Positions 58,258 through 64,000 of a stretch of DNA of 64,000 nt are shown piece after piece. The stretch is from Microbacterium mangrovi (lineage in GTDB: Bacteria; Actinomycetota; Actinomycetes; Actinomycetales; Microbacteriaceae), in contig NZ_JTDK01000017.1 of assembly GCF_000802305.1 (NCBI RefSeq), positions 88,568 to 152,567 of the forward strand. The letters are read 5' to 3'. The notes under the pieces were generated by a model that was not told the origin of the DNA, ran no database searches, and was given only the letters and a program-made list of their open reading frames with translations. The first letter of the stretch is position 1. Each line of letters opens with the position of its first letter. The translations under genes were made by a program, and so were the position numbers.

Positions 58258-58650
58258 ATGCAGTCCCGTCACCTCAGCACCGTCATCCGGCGTGATCCGG
58301 CCGAGGTCGCCGCGTACTTCGGCAACCCCGAGAATCTGCCCGAGTGGGCCGCCGGCCTCACCGACACCGCCGTCCGGCACGACGGCGACGACCTCGTCAT
58401 CCCGACCCCGATGGGCGACTGGCGCATGCGATTCGCCGCACCGAACGATCTCGGCGTGCTCGACCACTGGGTCACCGATCACACCGGCCAGGTCACCTAC
58501 AACCCGGTGCGGGTGATCGCGCATCCGGACGGCGCCGAGCTGATCTTCACGCTGCGCCAGTTGAACCTGACCGACGAGCAGTACGAGAAGGATGCCGCAG
58601 CGGTCACCGCGGATCTCGAGCGACTGCGAACCGTGCTCGAACGAGACTGA
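58258..58650 (+). CDS. SRPBCC-type small protein
   Basis: The 130-residue protein reads RHLSTVIRRDPAEVAAYFGNPENLPEWAAGL, WRMRFAAPNDLGVLDHWVT, and ELIFTLRQLNLTDEQYEKDAAAVTADLERLRTVLE. This is a helix-grip-like cyclase/dehydrase pattern with a long C-terminal helix. ATG 58249 is an alternative start. Divergent from the ArsR gene across its operator. Function unknown. Confidence 0.8.
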   Translation: MQSRHLSTVIRRDPAEVAAYFGNPENLPEWAAGLTDTAVRHDGDDLVIPTPMGDWRMRFAAPNDLGVLDHWVTDHTGQVTYNPVRVIAHPDGAELIFTLRQLNLTDEQYEKDAAAVTADLERLRTVLERD

Positions 58651-58691
58651 CCGGCCGAACCTGTCGGCACTTCCATTATCCCACGACGAGG

Positions 58692-58710
58692 GGGCCTTGC
58701 CGCAAGGGCC
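58692..58710. promoter_or_regulatory. Rifamycin-associated element (RAE)
   Basis: gggccttgccgcaagggcc is a near-perfect inverted repeat and matches 15 consecutive bases of the reverse complement of the RAE consensus ggggcttgcggcaaggccc as I recall it. It lies 72 bp before the HelR start, the position where RAEs drive rifamycin-inducible resistance genes. Confidence 0.8.
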
Positions 58711-58781
58711 TCCCGGCGCGCAGAATGGCTGATCGCGCCGCAAATCACACGACGAACACCGGCGCAGGAAAGGGATGCCGA

Positions 58782-60944
58782 ATGCAGCTGTCCGCCTCCG
58801 TCTTCGCACTGCCCGACACGAAGGCCGTCAAGGCCGCACCGCACCTGACCGCGGCCGACGACGAGCACTTCGCCCGCGTCGCGGCCGCCATCCGCGACCA
58901 GATCGCGCGCCTGACCGCGCGCCTGGACGCCGCCCGCCGGGCCCCCGCCGGTCAGGGGCAGAAGGCGCTGGACCGCGACCAGAACATCCGCCGGCTGACC
59001 GCCGAGATCCGCGCGCTGGAACGGTACAGCGTGGATGCCTGCCTCGGCCGGATGACGCCCGCACACGGGGACCCGGTCTACATCGGCCGCTTCGGGCTCA
59101 CGGAAGCCGACGGCACGCGCCTGCTCATCGACTGGCGTGCGCCGGCCGCGGAGCCGTTCTTCGCCGCGACGCACGCGCACCCGCAGGGACTCCTCGCCCG
59201 TCGCCGGTACCGCTGGAGCCGCGGCCGCATCACGGACTACTGGGACGAGGCCTTCACCGACGACATCCCGGCGGACGTCGTGCTCGACGACGACTCCGCC
59301 CTGCTCGCGAGCCTCGGCCGCACCCGCACCGGCCGCATGAACGACGTCCTCACCACGATCCAGGCGGATCAGGATGCCGCGATCCGCGCCGACGCCCGCG
59401 GTGCGCTGGTCGTCGACGGCGGCCCGGGAACAGGCAAGACGGTGGTCGCCCTGCACCGGGCCGCGTACCTGCTGTACGCCGATCCGCAGCTGTCGGCCGG
59501 ACGCGGCGGGGTGCTCGTGGTCGGACCCCACGAGCCGTACCTCGCCTACGTCGAGGACGTCCTGCCGAGCCTCGGCGAGGAGGGGGTGCTCACCGCGACC
59601 CTTCGCGAGATGCTGCCCGAGGGTCCCGCGGCCCTGCCCGAGACGGACGCCGAGGCATCCCGCCTGAAGTCCACGGCCGAGCTGGTCCTCGCGGTCGAGC
59701 GGGCGGCGTCGTTCTACGAGAGCCCGCCCGACGAGGTGCTCACGGTCGAGACGCCGATCGCGGACCTCGTCCTGACGCCGGACGACTTCGCGGACGCGTT
59801 CGACAGCGCCGAATCCGGCATCCCGCACAACGAGGCCCGCGCCCAGGTGTGGCAGACGCTGCTGGACATCCTGTTCGTGCGCCTGACCCGCGCGGCCGGC
59901 GAGGAGGATGCCCCGGCGCGCGCCGCCGCCGACCGGCTGTTCGCGCAGAACCGGGCCCTGACCGGCGCGTTCGACCGGGCCTGGCCGCTGCTCGACCCGG
60001 TGGAGCTGGTGGCATCCCTGTGGGCGAATCCGGGGTTCCTGCAGCGGTGCGCGCCGCGACTCACCGCAGCCGAGGTCGCCGCGCTGCAGCGGGACGATCC
60101 GCGCGCGTGGACCGTCGACGACCTTCCGCTGCTGGATGCCGCCCGCGCGCGCGTCGGCGACCCGGGCGTCGAGCAGCGCGCCCGCGAACGCGAGCGCGCC
60201 CTCGCCGCCCAGCAGGAGGAGATGGAGAACGTCATCGATCACCTCATCGAGGCGGACGACTCCGAGCTGAAGCTCATGACGATGCTGCGCGGGGCGGATG
60301 TCCGGGAGTCGCTGATCGACGACGCCGAGCTGCCGCAGACCGACGCCGACGTCCTGGCCGGTCCGTTCGCGCACGTCGTGGTCGACGAGGCCCAGGAGCT
60401 GACGGATGCCCAGTGGGCGATGCTCCTGCGGCGGTGTCCGTCGCGGAGCTTCACGATCGTCGGCGACCGCGCCCAGGCCCGGCACGGCTTCACGGAGTCC
60501 TGGGCGGATCGCCTCGCGCGCGCGGGGCTGCGCAGCATCCGCACGGCGACGCTCTCGGTGAACTACCGCACGCCGGAGGAGGTGATGGATGCCGCGGCCC
60601 CCGTCATCCGGGCGGAGCTGCCCGACGCCAACGTCCCGACGTCGATCCGCCGCAGCGGGATGCCGGTGCGCCGCGGCGCGCTCGCCGAGCTGGATGCCGA
60701 GCTGGATGCCTGGCTCGCCGCCCACGAGGAGGGCGTGGCGTGCGTCATCGGCACGCCGGAGTTCGTCGCCGAGCTGTCCCCGCGCGACCGGGTGAGCGCC
60801 CTGACCCCGGTGCTGGCGAAGGGGCTGGAGTTCGATCTCGTGGTGCTCGTCGATCCGGATTCGTTCGGCCGCGGCATCGAGGGCGCCGTGGACCGGTACG
60901 TCTCGATGACCCGCACCACCTCCGAACTGGTGATCCTCACCTGA
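58782..60944 (+). CDS. helR: HelR-like RNA polymerase recycling helicase
   Basis: The 720-residue SF1 (UvrD/HelD-type) protein has an N-terminal coiled-coil (about 26-85), an IDWRAPAAEPFF strand typical of HelD, and Walker A VVDGGPGTGKT at 213-220. Walker B is VVVDEAQELTDAQWAML, motif III FTIVGDRAQARHGF, and motif VI region YVSMTRTTSELVIL. HelR/HelD proteins displace rifamycin-blocked or stalled RNA polymerase. AGGAAAGGGA precedes ATG 58782. The upstream RAE strongly supports rifamycin-inducible resistance. Confidence 0.92.
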   Translation: MQLSASVFALPDTKAVKAAPHLTAADDEHFARVAAAIRDQIARLTARLDAARRAPAGQGQKALDRDQNIRRLTAEIRALERYSVDACLGRMTPAHGDPVYIGRFGLTEADGTRLLIDWRAPAAEPFFAATHAHPQGLLARRRYRWSRGRITDYWDEAFTDDIPADVVLDDDSALLASLGRTRTGRMNDVLTTIQADQDAAIRADARGALVVDGGPGTGKTVVALHRAAYLLYADPQLSAGRGGVLVVGPHEPYLAYVEDVLPSLGEEGVLTATLREMLPEGPAALPETDAEASRLKSTAELVLAVERAASFYESPPDEVLTVETPIADLVLTPDDFADAFDSAESGIPHNEARAQVWQTLLDILFVRLTRAAGEEDAPARAAADRLFAQNRALTGAFDRAWPLLDPVELVASLWANPGFLQRCAPRLTAAEVAALQRDDPRAWTVDDLPLLDAARARVGDPGVEQRARERERALAAQQEEMENVIDHLIEADDSELKLMTMLRGADVRESLIDDAELPQTDADVLAGPFAHVVVDEAQELTDAQWAMLLRRCPSRSFTIVGDRAQARHGFTESWADRLARAGLRSIRTATLSVNYRTPEEVMDAAAPVIRAELPDANVPTSIRRSGMPVRRGALAELDAELDAWLAAHEEGVACVIGTPEFVAELSPRDRVSALTPVLAKGLEFDLVVLVDPDSFGRGIEGAVDRYVSMTRTTSELVILT

Positions 60945-60990
60945 CGGGTCTCGGTCTCCCGGCCCCGCGCCGCGATCCGCCCCCCGCCTG

Positions 60991-61040
60991 TTCCACCGAC
61001 AACATTTGCGGCTGCTGCGCGCAACTCTTGTCGGTGGAAC
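60991..61040. repeat. Palindromic TTCCACCGACAA repeat
   Basis: ttccaccgacaa pairs with ttgtcggtggaa at the other end of a 50-bp unit; the same family occurs twice at 57296-57409. Here it lies between convergent helR and MarR genes and is a plausible terminator for both. Confidence 0.8.
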
Positions 61041-61059
61041 CGAGGGACGGACGCCCGTC

Positions 61060-61494
61060 TCACCCCAGCGCGTCGCGCAACCGCTCGAGGGCGGGGATCG
61101 CGGCGGCGATCGCTGCGCGGTCCTCGTCGCTGAGCGCCGTCGCCGCCTCGGTGACGACGGCGGCGGCGGCGAGGTCGAACCGGCCGAACAGGTCGAGGGC
61201 CCGGGCGGATGCCTCCACCTCGACGCCCCGCCCGTCGCCGGCGGCCGCGCGCCGTTCGACGAGCCCGGCCCGCTCCATCGACTTCAGCAGGTTGCTGACG
61301 GTGGACCGCTGCACGCCGAGCCGGTCGGCCAGGACGCTCGGCGCCAGCACGGTGCCGGCCGGCAGCGCCCGGATCACCTCGATCTGGGCATCCGGGATCT
61401 CCGGCAGCTGCTCGCGGGACCGGGCCGCGCCGAGCAGCATCCGCCGCAGCGGCGAGACGACCGCGGCGAGGCGACCGGCATCCAGCTCGGTCAT
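61060..61494 (-). CDS. MarR-family regulator of the FAD monooxygenase
   Basis: The 144-residue protein reads LPEIPDAQIEVIRALPAGTVLAPSVLADRLGVQRSTVSNLLKSMERAGLVERRAAAGDGRGVEVEAS, a MarR winged helix with wing D-G-R-G-V. ATG 61494 overlaps the stop of the monooxygenase gene by 4 nt. The inverted repeat at 62760-62779 before the operon is its probable operator. Confidence 0.92.
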   Translation of the reverse strand: MTELDAGRLAAVVSPLRRMLLGAARSREQLPEIPDAQIEVIRALPAGTVLAPSVLADRLGVQRSTVSNLLKSMERAGLVERRAAAGDGRGVEVEASARALDLFGRFDLAAAAVVTEAATALSDEDRAAIAAAIPALERLRDALG

Positions 61495-62747
61495 CGCACG
61501 ACGTTCAGCGTCGCGCGCTCGTTGAGCACGGCGGGGTCGAATCCGGCCGCGCGCTTGTAGGCGGCGGCGATCTCCTCGAGCTCGGCCGGCGGGATCACGT
61601 CGTGGATGTCGGCGAATCCCTGCGGCGCGCGCTCGCGCGCGAGCAGCATGACGCGTTCCGGTCCGGTCTGGCGGGTCATCTCGAGCAGCTTCGCGGTGAC
61701 GGGGCGCCGCGCCTGCTCGTAAGCGGCGAGGGCGGCATCCACGGTGGATGCCGTCGCCAGCTGGTAGGCGAGGGTGCGGGCGTCGAGGATGGCCTGCGAC
61801 CCGCCGTTGGACCCGTTCGGGTACATGGCGTGTGCCGCGTCCCCGAGCAGGGTGGTGCGTCCGAACGTCCACTGCGGCAGGGCGTCGCGGTCGACCATGG
61901 GGTACTCGAGCAGTTCGGCGGTTCCCGCGATGGTCGCCGGCACGTCCAGCCAGTCGTACGTCCACTCGCGGAACAGCTCCGCGATCGGGGCGGGGTCGAC
62001 CGCGCGGTTCCAGTCGGCGTCCGGCACCCCGTCGCCGCGCCGCTCGGCGATGAAGTTGATGGTCTGCAGGCCCCCGGCATCCGGCTCGGACAGCGGATAC
62101 GCGACGAACTTCTGGTCGCCGTCGCCGGCCATGATCATCGTGCGGCCGTCGAGGAACGTCGGCACCACCGCGGTGCCGCGCCAGATGGTCAGCCCGCTCC
62201 ACGGCGGCGCGCCCTCGGCCGGGTAGCGCAGGGCGCGCAGGGCCGAGTGGATGCCGTCCGCTCCCACGATCACGTCGGCATCGACGCGGACCTCGCCGTC
62301 TTCGGTGTCGAACACGGCGGTGTCCGAGGTCTCGCCGGACTCGACGCCGACGAGCCGGTGCCCGAGACGGATGACGTCGCCCAGGCGCTCGGCGACCGCG
62401 TCGCGCAGCATGAGCTGCAGCCGTCCGCGGTGCACGGACTGCTGGGGCCAGTGGTATCCGGCGGCGAGTCCGCGCGCCTCCGACCAGATCGGCTGACCGT
62501 ACCGGTTGTAGTACGCGAGCGTGGACGGCGCGACGCCGAGGTCTGCGACCCGGTCGTCGAGCCCGAGATCGGTGAGTTCCCGCATGGCGTGCGGGAGCAG
62601 GTTCAGGCCCACCCCGAGGCCGCGGATCTCGGCCGACCGCTCGAAGACGGTGACCTCGTGTCCGGATGCCGGGCCGAGGCCGGCCGCATCCAGGCTGAGC
62701 GCGGTGGCGAGGCCGCCGATGCCGGCCCCCACGATGACGATGCGCAT
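61491..62747 (-). CDS. FAD-dependent aromatic-type monooxygenase
   Basis: The 418-residue protein has the FAD Rossmann motif VGAGIGGLATALSLDAAG, the DG motif VIVGADGIHSALR, and the GD motif TTLLGDAAHAMYPNGSNGG. These three define group A flavoprotein hydroxylases (PHBH/UbiH-like), which use NAD(P)H and O2. Substrate unknown. It heads an operon with its MarR regulator; GAAGGAG precedes ATG 62747. Confidence 0.94.
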   Translation of the reverse strand: MRIVIVGAGIGGLATALSLDAAGLGPASGHEVTVFERSAEIRGLGVGLNLLPHAMRELTDLGLDDRVADLGVAPSTLAYYNRYGQPIWSEARGLAAGYHWPQQSVHRGRLQLMLRDAVAERLGDVIRLGHRLVGVESGETSDTAVFDTEDGEVRVDADVIVGADGIHSALRALRYPAEGAPPWSGLTIWRGTAVVPTFLDGRTMIMAGDGDQKFVAYPLSEPDAGGLQTINFIAERRGDGVPDADWNRAVDPAPIAELFREWTYDWLDVPATIAGTAELLEYPMVDRDALPQWTFGRTTLLGDAAHAMYPNGSNGGSQAILDARTLAYQLATASTVDAALAAYEQARRPVTAKLLEMTRQTGPERVMLLARERAPQGFADIHDVIPPAELEEIAAAYKRAAGFDPAVLNERATLNVVR

Positions 62748-62759
62748 GCTGACTCCTTC

Positions 62760-62788
62760 GTCACAAGTAGTTTTGTGACTGAATCATA
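62760..62788 (-). promoter_or_regulatory. -10 element and MarR operator of the monooxygenase operon
   Basis: GTCACAA-N6-TTGTGAC (62760-62779) is a perfect inverted repeat placed just downstream of TATGAT (62788-62783, minus strand) and before the ribosome binding site, an efficient roadblock position for the co-encoded MarR protein. Confidence 0.75.
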
Positions 62789-62811
62789 TGCCGGCATCCA
62801 CCCCCGTTCAA

Positions 62812-62849
62812 CTGTCCTGTTCCGCACGCGGGCGCGCGAAACAGGACAG
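62812..62849. terminator. Hairpin between divergent/tandem genes
   Basis: ctgtcctgtt-ccgc pairs with gcg-aaacaggacag (one mismatch) around a 10-nt loop. It lies after neither gene end, being 54 bp upstream of the histidine phosphatase stop on the minus strand, so it most likely terminates that gene. Confidence 0.6.
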
Positions 62850-62902
62850 CGGAACCGGGGTGGCGGGCGCGGGGCGGTGGCGCGGGAGAGGGGGCGGAGC
62901 GG

Positions 62903-63547
62903 TCAGAGGTGGGCGCGGGACGGGGGGACGTCGTATCCGAGCAGGCGCGTGCGCGGGCGCGTGGGGGCCGTGCACTCCGCCGCCCAGGGATAGGCGATCG
63001 TCGTGATCGTGCAGTTGCCCAGCACGGGGAGCAGGTCCCGGTAGCCGTCCGCGTCGATGCCCGCCAGTTCGCACAGCACCAGTCGCAGCAGGGTGGCGTG
63101 CGCGACGATCAGGATGCGTCCGTCCGGCATCTCGGTGTGCAGATCGTCGAACACGGGGAGGGCGCGGGCGATGCCGTCGCGTCCCGCTTCGCCTCCGGGG
63201 AGGGGGACGGATGCCGGCGACGCGCGGAACGCCGCCCAGTCGGCCGGATACCGCGCCGCGAGCTCGTCGGGGGTGAGGCCCTCGCCCACCCCGAAGTCGA
63301 TCTCGGTGAGACGGTCCTCGATGCGCAGCGGCAGGCCGGTGGTCTCGACCGCGGGGGCGGCCGAACGGCGCGCACGGGAGAGCGGCGAAGACACGATCGC
63401 GTTGAGGTGCGCGTCGGCGGCCCAGGCCCCGAGAGCGGCGGCCTGACCCAGTCCGTGACGGGTGAGGCCGACGTCCGAAACCCCCGCGTATCGGTGGTCC
63501 GCGTGCCAGAGGGTCTCGCCGTGCCGTGCCAGGAAGAACGTGGTCAT
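62903..63547 (-). CDS. Histidine phosphatase family protein
   Basis: The 214-residue protein starts MTTFFLARHGETLWHADHRYAG, the R-H-G-E phosphohistidine motif, with IVSSPLSRARRSA, the acid Glu in LTEIDFGVGEGL, and second His in ILIVAHATLLRLVL. It belongs to the cofactor-dependent phosphoglycerate-mutase-like branch, small-molecule phosphatases in the cytosol. TACGGT ends 6 nt before ATG 63547 (leaderless pattern). It is divergent from the rRNA operon. Confidence 0.94.
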   Translation of the reverse strand: MTTFFLARHGETLWHADHRYAGVSDVGLTRHGLGQAAALGAWAADAHLNAIVSSPLSRARRSAAPAVETTGLPLRIEDRLTEIDFGVGEGLTPDELAARYPADWAAFRASPASVPLPGGEAGRDGIARALPVFDDLHTEMPDGRILIVAHATLLRLVLCELAGIDADGYRDLLPVLGNCTITTIAYPWAAECTAPTRPRTRLLGYDVPPSRAHL

Positions 63548-63828
63548 ACCGCGACCGTAGTCGTCTTCGCCTGGTCAGGCGGGAGTTCGCCGAGCGGGCG
63601 GGGCGTGCGACACGCCCGGGGTGCGGCCTGGATTCGCCGGGTCCGCGGGATCCACGTAGAGTATTACTTGTTCGCCCCAAAGGGTAGAGCGAAGAGCCGG
63701 AAGGCCAGCTCCCCTCAAGCAGCGAACAGAACCCCATCGAAGAAGACCTGCGAAAGCAGGAGCTTCACCCCGTCCTTCAGGACACGGTGGGTGCTTCCTC
63801 GTGTTCACGACACGTCGAACCAAGCGGT
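63548..63828 (+). other. Gene-free region upstream of the rRNA promoter
   Basis: No convincing gene. A TAGAGT hexamer at 63657-63662 could be an extra upstream promoter. A small GAAA-loop hairpin (cctgcgaaagcagg, near 63751) and short inverted repeats such as cgtgttcacgacacg near 63800 suggest transcribed or regulatory DNA typical of multi-promoter rRNA control regions. Confidence 0.4.
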
Positions 63829-63857
63829 TTGACACGGTTGAGAACATGAGTTAAGCT
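63829..63857 (+). promoter_or_regulatory. Main rRNA operon promoter
   Basis: TTGACA (63829-63834) and TAAGCT (63852-63857) are separated by 17 bp, the best consensus promoter in the window. Confidence 0.85.
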
Positions 63858-64000
63858 AGAGAAGTTGCCCTGGTGACGAGCTCGAGAGAGTGAGTGCCGG
63901 GTGCATCCGATCCTTGAGAACTCAACAGCGTGCACTTGTCAAATGCCAAATAACCTCGTCCAACCGTTTTCGGTTGGTGAGATTCCTTTGGATCAATTCA
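63858..64000 (+). ncRNA. rRNA operon leader (5' of 16S rRNA)
   Basis: Contains ccttgagaactcaacagcgt and the following segment typical of Microbacteriaceae pre-16S leaders, and a boxB-like hairpin CCAACCG-TTTT-CGGTTGG at 63960-63977, probably part of antitermination and RNase III processing. The mature 16S start (gagtttgatcctggctcag) is not reached before the window ends. Confidence 0.8.

Noticed and set aside
63663..63790. A tRNA or small RNA gene before the rRNA operon
   Set aside because: No cloverleaf, T-arm or CCA-like end could be built; only short hairpins are visible.
63575..63847. A 90-codon minus-strand ORF upstream of the rRNA leader
   Set aside because: It overlaps the rRNA promoter, has no ribosome binding site and no recognisable sequence.

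Overview
The window is high-GC DNA with dense ATGA/GTGA gene overlaps, many GTG starts and ggatgcc/ggcatcc-rich codon usage. Together with leaderless-looking promoters, an EfeO/EfeB pair, HelR and a 16S leader of the Microbacteriaceae type, this points to an actinobacterium of the Microbacterium group. The chromosome looks ordinary, with a few accessory islets; no tRNA, insertion sequence, phage or CRISPR was seen. The first 2 kb is visibly lower in GC than the rest.

Layout. 0-2.1 kb: the 3' part of a DUF1906 gene, a membrane protein and a frameshifted small membrane gene. 2.2-8.7 kb: a LacI-controlled mannoside-type operon (binding protein, two permeases, two GH130-like enzymes). 8.7-10 kb: a DUF433/PIN-like toxin-antitoxin pair bracketed by 42-bp direct repeats. 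10-13.5 kb: small ORFs, a membrane KAP-type P-loop NTPase and a DksA-like zinc-finger protein. 13.5-18.4 kb: a large NAD-glutamate dehydrogenase ending in a bidirectional terminator. 18.4-25.5 kb: a secreted protein with an HTH-like partner, YaeQ, RlaP, SGNH hydrolase, aldo/keto reductase, and a SRPBCC-MarR-AhpD-PPOX operon.

25.5-29.8 kb holds the most system-like islet: a small secreted Cys-containing peptide, a lipoprotein, a peptidoglycan-binding membrane-fusion protein, an ABC ATPase and an FtsX/MacB-type permease, all in one operon flanked by two direct copies of an 81-bp palindromic repeat. A pair of ACTCAAT half-sites exactly 21 bp apart lies upstream of this peptide gene, upstream of the secreted-protein gene near 20 kb, and (degenerate) upstream of the glutamate dehydrogenase. 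This may be a shared regulon.

29.8-41.4 kb: EfeO-EfeB without EfeU, a phosphoesterase behind a PHO-box-like site, an APC permease-TetR-DmpA aminopeptidase operon, a TetR/DUF899 pair and an HxlR/MFS pair. 41.4-47.4 kb: a proteolysis islet (chagasin-like inhibitor, papain-family protease with WW-repeat propeller, sedolisin, second phosphoesterase). 47.5-57.2 kb: a GltS-type symporter and kdp(micro-ORF)FABC-DE, in which dispersed palindromic repeats are translated in frame inside KdpB and KdpD. 57.4-63.5 kb: ArsR/SRPBCC, HelR with a rifamycin-associated element, MarR/FAD monooxygenase and a histidine phosphatase. 63.8-64 kb: the promoter and leader of an rRNA operon whose 16S gene lies beyond the window.

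At least five dispersed palindromic repeat families occupy the intergenic gaps, often between convergent genes where they may act as terminators.
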